From Acidobacteriota bacterium (GTDB taxonomy: Bacteria > Acidobacteriota > Thermoanaerobaculia > Multivoradales > J023), in assembly GCA_029263315.1 (NCBI GenBank), contig JAJCXR010000004.1, positions 124,001 to 188,000 of the forward strand: DNA of 64,000 nucleotides, given 5' to 3'. The notes beneath the pieces were generated by a model, which was not told the DNA's origin, did not search any database, and saw only the letters and a list, made by a program, of their open reading frames with translations. The position numbers and the translations under genes are program-made. This document shows, piece after piece, positions 26,201 to 34,726 of this stretch (the first letter of the stretch is position 1; the number at the start of each line of letters is the position of its first letter).

Positions 26201-28787
26201 CGTCCCTGAAGCTGGCAATCGGCAAATTGACGATTTGCTCGTTGTTGAGGCTGCGCAGTTGCACGATGGGCGAGTCATTGGCCGAGTTTCTAGTACCCTG
26301 CCCGCCGGAACCCTCAGTCAGGCCGCGAAAACCGTGACCTTTGATCCGCAACTGTTGCCCTAGCCAAAGGAGTCCTGTTTCGGTCGCGGTCGCGGTGGAG
26401 AGCTCATCGAGGACCGGACGGCTGGACTCCTCGAATTCCAAGTCGAGGTTGAAGCGTTCGCTCGACCGACTGGAGACACCGCCGATTCGGCCGCCAGCGA
26501 TCATCACCTCTTGGTTGGGTAGCAGGGTTGCCGTATGGGAGACGTGGGGTTGTTCTGAAGGGACCACGCCGAACCATTGCCCTAGACGACCGCCGGTTGC
26601 CGGGTTCTGTCGGGTGATCGCTTCGAAGACGAAGTTGTCGCGGCTAGGTGAAGATGCGGTCGTCTCGCCGCCGATACTGAGGACCCTACCGTCCGGTAGC
26701 AAGACGAGCTCCTGGTGGCCACGGATAGTACCCGGGGCTTGCGTCGAGCGGCTGAGATCGGGGCAGGTATCCTCGAAACAGAGAATCTCTCCCTCGTCTT
26801 GGTTGGGATCGGAGCTGCCCCCCTGCAGCAGCACCCGCCCATCGCCGAGCAGAATGGCCCGATGACCGCTACGATCCTTGAGCAGGGTCTGTGGCCAGGT
26901 GGTCCAGGGACCTGCGGTGGTGAATTCTTGAAGGGGATCAAAGAATCCGACCTCCTGAGGACGATCCTTACCACCCGCCAGCATCACGCGCCCATCGACA
27001 AGCAAGGTCGCGCTATGGTTCTTTCGAGGGCCGATGTTGTTGGGCAAGAGACGAGGACAACCCCAGTCGTCCATCTTTGGGTCATAGATCTCATAGGTGC
27101 GGGAGGCGGGTTGCCCGGCATGGCTGCAGGTTGGCGAGACAGGGCATGTGCCCTCGCCGCCGACAACCAGAGCTCGGCCATCCCACAGCCTAGTTGCCGT
27201 GTGAAATTTACGCGGACAAGCCATGTCGGGCCCTGCCGTCCAGCCGGTCCCCGGTGTGTAGATATCCGTTGTCCGGGTTGTTTGCTCAGCAGAATCGCGC
27301 CCACCGGTTAGCAATACCTTTCCCCCTTGCAGCAGCGTGGCGCGGTGCTGGGTCCGGTAGCCGGCGTCGAGTGCCTTAGAGTCCGTCCAGCCGCCACCAT
27401 TTTGCAAGCGGAAAATCTCCGAGCTGGATCCCCCCGCCACCAAGAGATCACCCTGGGGCAACAGGGTCGCGGTGTGGTCGGCTCGATCTTCGGCCATCAT
27501 CGATGTAGTGATGCTACCGGGTGGCACCTCACGATTGACAAAATAGATGGAGCCCGAGGTGCCGGTGCATTGACCGGCTCCGCTCAACAGGACACGGCCG
27601 CCGGGTAGCAAGGTAGCGGTGAGCTCGGGCCGTGGGTCCCGTAAGTCGCCGATGCGCTCACACATGGGTGAGCTGCCGCTGACGAATGGACAGCGCACGA
27701 TGCAACGCGCTCCCTCGGAGTCGGCGTCACTGCCGAAGAGCAGCACGGAATCGTCGGGCAGCAAGGTGGCGGCAGGCTGCTCAAACCGACATGGAAGCTG
27801 GGCAATCACCGGGGCCGGCTCGGATGGATGCCACAACTCGAGATCGTTGGGGTGCTCGGTTCCGCCGAAGCTAGCCAGCTGACCGCTTCTCAAAGCCACC
27901 GTTGCATGGTCGCTACGGCTTCGCCCGGCCCTTGGGCCGACCGTGACGGTGTCCACCGACGCGGCTGTCCCCGCGATGGCGGGCACGAAGACATCAACGG
28001 GCAACTCGACCCCCGCCTCGATGCCGCCGCTGATCCACACACGGCCGTCGAGGAGACGGGTCGCCGTGTGTCGCGATCTGCCGACGCTCAACATGGGTAC
28101 CATCTTCCGGCAAGTCATATCGCTGCCGACACCGTCGACACTGCACAGCTCGAGGCTCTGGAGGCTACCCCGAATCCCCGCTACGGCACCGCCGACGATC
28201 AACACTCGGCCGTCCTCGAGGCGGGTGGCGGTGTGCCAACCTCGGGGGTCGACGAGGCAAAACTCAACCGCTTGCCAAGCCCCGTCGAGTGGAGCCTTGG
28301 GGTCGAAGACGGCGCAGCTCGCTTCGGTTTGGCCACTGAGATCATCGCCGATGACGCCACCTGCGATAAGGACTCTGCCGTCCGCCAACAGTGTGGCGGT
28401 GTAGTGGTGCCGGTCAACCAGGGCGGAATGGCCGACGTTGGTCCAGCCGCCGGAGGTGGGGTCGAAGAGCTGGGCGCTCTTCTGGAGTACCTCTTGCGCA
28501 CCAACGTTTCTGCTGTTGACGCCGCCGGTCACCAGGATACGTCCGTCGAGAAGTTTGGTGGCCGTATGGCGTTGCCTTGGCAGGCCTCCGATGACGAAGC
28601 TACTGGACAGCTGGTCACCAAAGGAGGGATTAGTGGCCACCGCGGTGTTGCCGGCACATTGGCCGAGCATCTCGGCTGGGTTCGCCAGCCCTAGAGAGAT
28701 GATCAGCGCGGTGCGCAGGAGGGAATCCAAGAAGGGGCGTACGCCCGCCTGCGCCGAATGAATACAGAACGATCGTAGGTTGGACAT
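23274..28787 (-). CDS. Giant secreted kelch-repeat / beta-propeller protein
   Basis: 1,837 residues from the ATG 28785-28787, preceded by GGGGAG. A long signal peptide (about 1-43) is followed by some fourteen kelch-like motifs of the form R-H-T-A-T-x-L-x-D-G-R-V-L-I-x-G-G (about 70-800), enough for two propellers. Next come an IPT/TIG-like segment (about 825-915), CARDB/DUF11-like beta domains (about 915-1240) and a second propeller-like region with repeated D-x-x-Y-D-x-x-x-x-x-Y-x-V-W blades (about 1250-1620). The C-terminus is Cys-containing. Probably an extracellular or surface binding protein; no catalytic motif seen. It lies 114 bp behind the CHAT-TPR gene on the same strand and may be co-transcribed. 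Confidence 0.88.
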   Translation of the reverse strand: MSNLRSFCIHSAQAGVRPFLDSLLRTALIISLGLANPAEMLGQCAGNTAVATNPSFGDQLSSSFVIGGLPRQRHTATKLLDGRILVTGGVNSRNVGAQEVLQKSAQLFDPTSGGWTNVGHSALVDRHHYTATLLADGRVLIAGGVIGDDLSGQTEASCAVFDPKAPLDGAWQAVEFCLVDPRGWHTATRLEDGRVLIVGGAVAGIRGSLQSLELCSVDGVGSDMTCRKMVPMLSVGRSRHTATRLLDGRVWISGGIEAGVELPVDVFVPAIAGTAASVDTVTVGPRAGRSRSDHATVALRSGQLASFGGTEHPNDLELWHPSEPAPVIAQLPCRFEQPAATLLPDDSVLLFGSDADSEGARCIVRCPFVSGSSPMCERIGDLRDPRPELTATLLPGGRVLLSGAGQCTGTSGSIYFVNREVPPGSITTSMMAEDRADHTATLLPQGDLLVAGGSSSEIFRLQNGGGWTDSKALDAGYRTQHRATLLQGGKVLLTGGRDSAEQTTRTTDIYTPGTGWTAGPDMACPRKFHTATRLWDGRALVVGGEGTCPVSPTCSHAGQPASRTYEIYDPKMDDWGCPRLLPNNIGPRKNHSATLLVDGRVMLAGGKDRPQEVGFFDPLQEFTTAGPWTTWPQTLLKDRSGHRAILLGDGRVLLQGGSSDPNQDEGEILCFEDTCPDLSRSTQAPGTIRGHQELVLLPDGRVLSIGGETTASSPSRDNFVFEAITRQNPATGGRLGQWFGVVPSEQPHVSHTATLLPNQEVMIAGGRIGGVSSRSSERFNLDLEFEESSRPVLDELSTATATETGLLWLGQQLRIKGHGFRGLTEGSGGQGTRNSANDSPIVQLRSLNNEQIVNLPIASFRDEEALTEPVVDFPPGPSLVTLFVNGVPSIAQPLDIDYIAEIRKAAVASAPLGVASNQVPPLRHTYRFTNEGVVDATGLELELGIILDSAAIDCGFPISTATNLLLPPGSTGDPVLRPVSLSCIQDNGTIPASPMWTLRWQIDTFPVASVANLELTFDLGALSNLNASDLPSISSRVSELQAVQPLSIGPPATLTTEVIAESEAVQLRVSVTDFRGEVEPGQVIATLFTLENTGLAVAEDVILTTSLDDISVLKPNSCVPAANLCTAASNSGNSRCLQLQPETSCQWTLDLNVTQPPGSNIVRTIAVSRKAGGPDGWPGDRLEDNMASDFTLVQDNPDYPEETVSSGDIPAAAAAANEFLIVFRHDGSIKAQRLQADGSGVGQVFAIDPGSDPDITYETGHDKYWVVWKGDDGCLKLAKVYDLAHQGEVVEEVEVGCVRGEEPAIASGELLPDQPADSTATWVVYQESVGGSGGHTKIMLARPLGYQPPNPTFPRGTHDDIATDLAPRIAVRDNRLVALVWHRKDEGIYAQVFNPDAIDTRPPRAPFRLDKGMAEGSEPDIAYDRETDQFYAVWRKPSGKIEARVLTASPSPSLGNIFAVNKESPCHGCQRQPRIDCHNARCSVAWQRKKSTGGPGESIISQLFSTRGTLLGSELQIDTDPNADDQRQPAIVFAPDTDPALDRFLVAWAVGNNSDPEVRSRVVPLNALRLKAPVDGVAAPQRRTYEVTIDWTEATGQEIPEARRVAVQAVDNAGYFWFYDPENIEVVVSLRETEGKHWISYTSLTERAYEMVVRDCGFDGDCTSSEPMRIPSLPLPQCGGSGEFPMPTEQGRGPKTDILPPCDPSVRPARSLFDRFDVRVCGQDPRLIGSSLSPAMPLGSVLDSSWSDDGPGGADVGSAAFTFRPISEAQPEVAIKMVQTNDSGRYAVYYGGATDMAYRIEIIDRQACDVGSVCEPVLAFEHPAGDFCGGNELQFFP

Positions 28788-28901
28788 GATGTCTCCCCGG
28801 TAGGGTCGACCCAACACCCTGAAGGGCAGGTCGACGATGAATAAACCTTTGAGGCTCTAGGCGGGGCGGCCGGCGTCGGACAATGACCGGCCTATGGACG
28901 C

Positions 28902-31900
28902 TCAGACCACGTTGCAGAGCGAAACGGGTAGCTTGGCTTGGCGGGCCAGCTTTGCAGCGGCATAGCGAAGACGCCCACTGGTTGGTGGAATGCTGGAATG
29001 GGTATGGCAGATATTTCTCAATCTCGAGGCCAACATGGAGCGATCCCCCTTCTCTAGCTCGAGGCGTGTTCTCAGAAAATCAAATTCTCGGGTCCACAAG
29101 GGAAAGTCCTCAACCTCGGTTGGAATCCGCCTCGCCAGCTGGTTCAGCGCTTCGATCTTGATCGGTGCATCTGCTGGCGGCGACGGTTCCAGAGCGCTCT
29201 CGAGCTCGATCTCGAGATCTAGGAGAGTCCAGGGGAGCTCCATGGAAACAAACCAGAAGCTCCGCTCCGGGGCGGTGGCAGAGGGCGAGGTCCGAGGCGA
29301 GGGGGCCGGCAGTGAGTCCTTGGGCGCTGGACCGTTCATGACGAGGGAGTGGGCCATCCGAAGGTCGATTCTCTGGACATCCGCCCAGGCTTCGCGGGCT
29401 TTCCGGCGAAAGGTCTTGGCCGCCTCGTAGTCGCCCTTGTGGAGGACGATGGTACCGACGGTGGTGAAGACCTCGGGTAGGAGCGCCCCGATGGGGCTGA
29501 GATGCCCTGCCTCCTCGACGCCGCTGGCCGTGGCATAGGCCTCGAGTTTGCGCTCGGCCTCGAGGGGGCGTCCCTTGGCCAACCAGAAGCGGGCCCAAGC
29601 AAGATCATCGAGCAGCTCTTCGACCTCGAGGACGCGGCTGTGGGGCATCGTTTCGGGTAGTCGATGGAGGGCCGCCCGGGCTTCGTCGAACCGTCGCTGC
29701 TCGACGAGCAAAAGAACATAGAGCCGTTCCAGATGTCTGCTGAATTCCTCGGCCGGTAGCTCGGCCCTGAGTGTTTCGATGTCCTGAAGGGTGCCTTCGA
29801 TATCTCCCTTCTGGTAGCGATTCTGTGCCTCCAGGAACAGAAACATACTGCGGTAGGCACCATATTTGTGGCCCATGCTCAGTCGTTGCTGCCTCAGCTC
29901 GACATATTGGGGACTGATGCCACGCATGGTTTCGGTTTTGACCTGGATCATCGAAGCGCTGAAATGTCTCGACTCAATCTGCGCAGCGAGTTGGTGGCTG
30001 GTTCCATAGTAGCCGAGCTCCAGCAACAGGGGAGCCAGCAGCGCTCGGCTCTTATCCAGATAGGACGAGGTCCAGCGGTTCTGTTGCTCTAAATCCAGGC
30101 CCGCGAAGAAGCCATAGCTTTGTTGCAGATTTCCGAGAGCTTCCCGAAGCGATGGGATGTCGACGCTGAAGCTCTCTGAATTGTCGTCGCCATTTTCGTC
30201 GTGAGTGTCGGAAGCGCCGTATTGATAGAGCAGAAAACCCAAATTGGTGCGTGCCACGTTGGCATAGATGGCGATCTTGTCCTCCATCGGTCGTGCATCG
30301 GATGCGATGGTTTGTGATGTCGCCAGCCCATGGCTCAGCGCCGGTAAAACGCGGTCGATGACATCGTGGAAAGTGTCGACGGCACATCGCTTTGTCAGCA
30401 GGATCGAGTCACCGGAGCTCAGGGCTCGATTCTCTTCGGTCCCCAGGAGGGTCGCCAGGAAGGCTAGATCGATGGCCGCCGCCACCGGCTCGGACGGTGT
30501 CGTCGAGCCAAGGACTATATTGGGGCAGATAGCGGGTTCAGTGTCGGTGAACGGCAGGGCTCGGGGCTGTATTCGGATGCCATCATCGGCAAGACGGTCG
30601 GTGAGCCGGCTATAGGTATGGGAGATCGAGCTGTCGGCCAGGGGGGTTCCCAGCGACACCCGGATGATAGCGTTCTGAATGCCGATGATCTCTAACTCAT
30701 GGCGTATCCTCCGGTATTCTCTACCCTCAGGCACTAGCCTCAGGGCCTGTATCCGAGCCTCTTCGATCTGTTCGTGGTCGGCGGAATACTCGGCCAGCAG
30801 CAGGGCGCGCTTAAAGCACGCGGCCAGGCGCTCATCGCGGGGCAGTGCCGCCTTGGGAGCAGCTCCATCGTCGCAGTTGCCGACCAAGCGTTGCAACTTT
30901 TCAATGGCCGAGCCCAGGTGGCCTGTCCTGGCCTCGATTTCCTGCAACTGCAACTGCAAGAAGATCCGGCTGATGGGGATCCGGGCGCTCTTGTGATTAT
31001 CCAGCAAGAGGGAAAGATGCGCCTTGGCCAACTTGAGATCGTCCTCCTGCGAGCTGAAGGACAGCTTCTGCGCTCGTACAAAAAGCTGAGCCGCCAGACT
31101 GACCCTGGGGTCCGGTTGGACGTCAAGGGGGCGGGATTTCAAGATCTGTGAGTAGACATTTTGTGTGGCGACAGAAGCTCCCCGGGGTTGCCACCTCCAA
31201 GGTCGTTCTTGCTCTCCAGAGCGCTGGGGGCTCTGCAGCAAGAGGAAGGCGATGGATGCCTTCTTTATGGCTCGTGCTCGGGATTTGGAGAAAAGGGGCA
31301 TGAGGCGCGGCCATCGGGCACTGAAGGCGCGACGGACGTTATCTTCAATCTCCAGCAAGGCACTTTCGCGGCTCAAGGTGAAGGCACGGGTATTGCCGTC
31401 GCAGAGCTTGCGGGCTCGCTCCCTAGGCCACCAGGCGGACCGTTGCGGAAAACCCAATTCATGGCAGGTATAGCTCAGGGTGGGGGCGCCGGTGGGCGAT
31501 AGGGGCTCCTGCATCTTGATGGCGATTTCGAGATGCGGGCGCTCGTCCGGTAAGGAGTCTATGACCTCGAGATCATCATTCTGGGAGAGGGCCAGGGCGA
31601 ATGCCTCTCCCAGTGCCCGCTGCTCCTCGCGGGAGAAAAGGGCGGGGTTGGACGGTGTATTGCCATGAACTATGACGGGAAGTGGACCTGTCACCCAAGC
31701 TTCGACAATGAGCGCCAAAAAAATGAGCAAGACCACGACGCCGCTCACCCATTGTCGACGCCGACGTCGTGTTTCCTCTTTCGGTTTCCAGATAACGGCT
31801 CCACTTTTTTGCGTGTAGAGCACGGGGCGGGCCCAGTGTTGCGCTTCCCTGACCAGGGCGCCGCAACGGTCTTCCATCGACCTGGCGGCGTAGAGGGCTT

Positions 31901-32942
31901 GGCGTCCGCTGTTGGCGGCGCGGTCCGCCTGGCCGAAGCAGCGCAGATCGCCATAAAAGCTTTCGGAAAAGGCCAAGGCGGACTCGGTGTCGATTTCCCC
32001 TTGCATCGCCACGGTGGCCGGAAAACCCTTATCGATCAAGGGGCTGGCCAGACTTGTCGGGTTGTCGACCGCGATCGGTTCGGCGCTGTGGCAGGCCATC
32101 AGGATGACCAGGCGCAGGGTTTGGTTGAGGGGAATGAGCTCCGCCAACTGGTCGCCCTCGATCGGTGCTATGGCCTCGTCTTCGGTCTGCAGCAAGAGCG
32201 CCGCGCCCGCGCCGAGGGTGCCGTGGCCGATCAAGTGGAGGGCATGGAAACCACCGGTCGCCAGCTTGTCGCGCAAGGCAGCGGGGGTGACGGGCAGATC
32301 CAGGTACTCGATGTCGTAGACCTTCCGCTTTTCCTTGTCCTTGAAAATCTTGTCCAAACCGGCCCGCAGCTCAGGGGCCGAGAGTCGGTCGCAGACCGCT
32401 TCTAGACCCTCCGCGCTCTGATCTTGCGTCGGCTCAGCGGCTGCGACGGCGATCAAGACTTTCAGCCGGGGCTCGAGCAAGGGATTGAGCTTGCCGTCGA
32501 TGGAGGCCAGGCGTGAGAAGAAAATCCGCTCCCGACGGGCAAAGGGGCGATCGGCCCCGAGCGCCGAAAGCTCCGTAGCAGGCGCGGTGAGTGATTCCCA
32601 GAGAATCTTGTGGAGATAGCTCAGCGAAGGGGCGAGGCGCAACTTGAAATGCATTCTTTGGGTTTGCTTGGCGGCAAATAGCCGTGCCACCTCGGACCCG
32701 GCCGGGAATAGCCAGCGAAAGAGTTGCAGCCCGATTTTGGGATCTCGATTGAGCTTCTCGATACCCTTCCAAAGCACCGCGCCGTCGCTCGAGACCGCAT
32801 CCTCCCGGCAAGCTTGTCCGAGTCTTCTCAGCTCCATACCGAGGGCGATCGGACTGTGGACGCGCCGGCCGCCGACAGCAAAGGATGCCTGATCGAGGGA
32901 AATGACATAGTATTCACAGTCAATGTACGCTTTGTTTCTCAT
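28902..32942 (-). CDS. CHAT-domain protease fused through a membrane helix to a long TPR region
   Basis: 1,346 residues from the ATG 32940-32942, with AAGGAG ten bases upstream. The N-terminal CHAT domain (caspase-like, clan CD) has the dyad H240 in H-L-I-G-H-G and C284 in L-M-A-C-H-S-A-E. A single membrane helix at about 397-418 follows R-R-R-R-R, which by the positive-inside rule keeps CHAT cytoplasmic and places the rest outside the inner membrane. The remaining about 900 residues are helical and TPR-like. Most CHAT proteins have TPRs N-terminal and CHAT C-terminal, so the order here is reversed. It is divergent from the sigma/anti-sigma/CHAT operon at 33100. Confidence 0.85.
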   Translation of the reverse strand: MRNKAYIDCEYYVISLDQASFAVGGRRVHSPIALGMELRRLGQACREDAVSSDGAVLWKGIEKLNRDPKIGLQLFRWLFPAGSEVARLFAAKQTQRMHFKLRLAPSLSYLHKILWESLTAPATELSALGADRPFARRERIFFSRLASIDGKLNPLLEPRLKVLIAVAAAEPTQDQSAEGLEAVCDRLSAPELRAGLDKIFKDKEKRKVYDIEYLDLPVTPAALRDKLATGGFHALHLIGHGTLGAGAALLLQTEDEAIAPIEGDQLAELIPLNQTLRLVILMACHSAEPIAVDNPTSLASPLIDKGFPATVAMQGEIDTESALAFSESFYGDLRCFGQADRAANSGRQALYAARSMEDRCGALVREAQHWARPVLYTQKSGAVIWKPKEETRRRRRQWVSGVVVLLIFLALIVEAWVTGPLPVIVHGNTPSNPALFSREEQRALGEAFALALSQNDDLEVIDSLPDERPHLEIAIKMQEPLSPTGAPTLSYTCHELGFPQRSAWWPRERARKLCDGNTRAFTLSRESALLEIEDNVRRAFSARWPRLMPLFSKSRARAIKKASIAFLLLQSPQRSGEQERPWRWQPRGASVATQNVYSQILKSRPLDVQPDPRVSLAAQLFVRAQKLSFSSQEDDLKLAKAHLSLLLDNHKSARIPISRIFLQLQLQEIEARTGHLGSAIEKLQRLVGNCDDGAAPKAALPRDERLAACFKRALLLAEYSADHEQIEEARIQALRLVPEGREYRRIRHELEIIGIQNAIIRVSLGTPLADSSISHTYSRLTDRLADDGIRIQPRALPFTDTEPAICPNIVLGSTTPSEPVAAAIDLAFLATLLGTEENRALSSGDSILLTKRCAVDTFHDVIDRVLPALSHGLATSQTIASDARPMEDKIAIYANVARTNLGFLLYQYGASDTHDENGDDNSESFSVDIPSLREALGNLQQSYGFFAGLDLEQQNRWTSSYLDKSRALLAPLLLELGYYGTSHQLAAQIESRHFSASMIQVKTETMRGISPQYVELRQQRLSMGHKYGAYRSMFLFLEAQNRYQKGDIEGTLQDIETLRAELPAEEFSRHLERLYVLLLVEQRRFDEARAALHRLPETMPHSRVLEVEELLDDLAWARFWLAKGRPLEAERKLEAYATASGVEEAGHLSPIGALLPEVFTTVGTIVLHKGDYEAAKTFRRKAREAWADVQRIDLRMAHSLVMNGPAPKDSLPAPSPRTSPSATAPERSFWFVSMELPWTLLDLEIELESALEPSPPADAPIKIEALNQLARRIPTEVEDFPLWTREFDFLRTRLELEKGDRSMLASRLRNICHTHSSIPPTSGRLRYAAAKLARQAKLPVSLCNVV

Positions 32943-33099
32943 GCCTTTTGATCTCCTTCGCCACTGCATTTTCGAGGCTGTCGAGCAAGACGCGGTGATG
33001 AAGGGGTCGGTTTAGTCGGTGAGATATTTCTTTAGGGATGGTGCCGCCAGATGAGACAACACTAGAGGTGACCAAGGCGTCTCGGAGGACACATCACTC

Positions 33100-33705
33100 G
33101 TGGACGATGAAATCAATGATTGGTTGGTGGCCCTGATCCGTGCCGGCGATGAACGGGCCTTTGGATTACTTTTTGACCGGTTCTATCGACGCTTCCTCGG
33201 TTTTTTCCTAAAACAGGGTTTTTCGCGGGATGAGAGCCGAGACCTAATCCAAGAGACCTTCCTCCGTGTCTTTAAGGGGGTAGGGGGGTTTCAGGGAGAT
33301 GCCCCATTGAGCTCTTGGTTACTTCGTGTGGCCAAAAACGTGGCGTCCAACGAGATCCGATCTCGCAGGGCCATCAAGCGGGATGCCCCCGAGGTGTCCC
33401 TGGATGCCATGGAATCGGAGACTCCGGGGGCCATTGATCACCTCGGTGCCCTCGAAGGCGATCTCGCCGGGGAACCGTTGCAGCATCTGATCGCCGACGA
33501 GCGCGTCCGTTCGTTGCAACAAGCGATCGATGGTTTGACGGTCAAACAGCAGCAGTGTTTGCGACTTCAGGTCGAGCAGGAGATGTCGATGCGAGAGATT
33601 TCGGGTGTTCTCGGCATTGCGATTGGCACCGTCAAGGCGACCTTGTTTCAGGCCCGCAGGAAACTAGAAAAGATTTACCAAGAAGCGCTTCAAACCGATG
33701 GCTGA
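33100..33705 (+). CDS. ECF-type RNA polymerase sigma factor
   Basis: 201 residues from GTG 33100-33102, with GGAGG 11 bases upstream. Sigma region 2 (about 20-90) has F-D-R-F-Y-R-R, D-E-S-R-D-L-I-Q-E-T-F-L-R-V-F and W-L-L-R-V-A-K-N. Region 4 (about 140-195) has L-T-V-K-Q-Q-Q-C-L and the helix-turn-helix S-M-R-E-I-S-G-V-L-G-I-A-I-G-T-V-K. No region 3, as in ECF factors. The next gene encodes a zinc-finger anti-sigma factor 10 bp downstream, and CHAT proteases flank the pair, suggesting release by proteolysis (inference). Confidence 0.95.
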   Translation: MDDEINDWLVALIRAGDERAFGLLFDRFYRRFLGFFLKQGFSRDESRDLIQETFLRVFKGVGGFQGDAPLSSWLLRVAKNVASNEIRSRRAIKRDAPEVSLDAMESETPGAIDHLGALEGDLAGEPLQHLIADERVRSLQQAIDGLTVKQQQCLRLQVEQEMSMREISGVLGIAIGTVKATLFQARRKLEKIYQEALQTDG

Positions 33706-33715
33706 GGAATCGAGC

Positions 33716-34663
33716 ATGAGCCGAAGACCCCCCCTGGATCAACACATCATGGAAGCACTAGCCCTTGCCGAGCCGCCCTCGACCCACCCCGACGACGGGT
33801 TGCTGATCGAGTACCAGGCCGGACGTTTGGCCCCCCAGGACGCCGAGGAGGTGGCGTCGCATTTGGCGACTTGCCCCGAATGCAGCCGGTTTGTCTTGGC
33901 AGCCCAAGCTTTCTCCGCCGAGGGTGACGCGCTACCGCCGGTGGAGGCGGACGAAATGGCCGCCGACTGGCGGAGCCTGAGCCGGCGTCTGGCGATGCAG
34001 GGCGGACCCGACGAAGCCCGATCCGAGACGCCTGCGTCTCGGGCGCCCGGGTCGTCTTCCTCTCGGGTGGCAGGTTCCGGCACACCGCCGCCGGAATCGC
34101 GACCGTCGGAAAGGCAGCCGTCGGAAAGGCGACGGTCGGAAAGGCGTCGGTCGGAAAGGCGTCGGTCGGAAAGACGTCGGTCCGAAAGGCGACGGCGTCC
34201 GGGTTGGCTGAGCTCTCCGGCTCTCGGCTATGGGCTGGCGGTCTCTCTGTTGTGCGCCATCTTCGGCCTCCAGTGGACCCACGGTCGTGACGCGGCCCGC
34301 TTGGCGGAGCTGGAGTCGTGGAACGCCGCGGCGGGGGAGCTGGCCTCCGACTTCGCGTTGCTTACCCTGAGCCCCCAGGGAGCAACCCGCGATGCGGCAG
34401 GGGTGACCGAGGTGCAGGGCGGAGATGTTCTATTGCTCGCCTTGCCGCAAGAGTACGGCGGCGAGGCCCTGGTGCTGGAGATGGTGCGCAGCGAAGGGGT
34501 GGTGCATCGAGTGACGGACCTGCGAGGGCTCGAGGAGGGGGCGGCGCAGCTCAAGTTACCGTCCGCCGGCTTGGCGGCGGGACCCTACGAGCTTGTCCTG
34601 CGGCGGGTCGACAGCGGTGAAGTGGTGGCAACCTATAGAATACGAGTTGAAATGTTGTCTTAG
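33716..34663 (+). CDS. Zinc-finger (zf-HC2) membrane anti-sigma factor with SERRR repeats
   Basis: 315 residues from the ATG 33716-33718, which has GAGGA seven bases upstream; an ATG at 33698 overlapping the sigma gene lacks such a site. The anti-sigma zinc finger H-L-A-T-C-P-E-C (about 54-61) is at the N-terminus. A disordered linker then carries a (SERRR)n tract at about 130-160. A membrane helix follows at about 168-190, and about 120 residues lie beyond it with a beta-rich end. The zinc finger and basic tract would be cytoplasmic and the C-terminal domain periplasmic. It should hold the adjacent sigma factor inactive at the membrane. Confidence 0.88.
   Translation: MSRRPPLDQHIMEALALAEPPSTHPDDGLLIEYQAGRLAPQDAEEVASHLATCPECSRFVLAAQAFSAEGDALPPVEADEMAADWRSLSRRLAMQGGPDEARSETPASRAPGSSSSRVAGSGTPPPESRPSERQPSERRRSERRRSERRRSERRRSERRRRPGWLSSPALGYGLAVSLLCAIFGLQWTHGRDAARLAELESWNAAAGELASDFALLTLSPQGATRDAAGVTEVQGGDVLLLALPQEYGGEALVLEMVRSEGVVHRVTDLRGLEEGAAQLKLPSAGLAAGPYELVLRRVDSGEVVATYRIRVEMLS
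34103..34192 (+). repeat. Six 15-bp tandem repeats inside the anti-sigma gene
   Basis: Consensus CGGTCGGAAAGGCGT, units starting at 34103, 34118, 34133, 34148, 34163 and 34178 with one to three changes each. They encode consecutive S-E-R-R-R-like pentapeptides directly before the membrane helix. Copy number could vary without a frameshift. Confidence 0.9.
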
Positions 34664-34726
34664 GGCTGAGTATCGGTCGGGTGTCGCCCTGCCTTGGGGG
34701 CAGCGGTGGGGCTCGGCGGGGATAAT

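Noticed and set aside
32943-33099. Autoregulated ECF promoter in the divergent gap
   Set aside because: I looked for a GGAAC-type -35 with a matching -10 and found none I could defend.
34103-34192. Possible CRISPR-like short repeats
   Set aside because: Contiguous 15-bp units without spacers, in frame within a coding gene.
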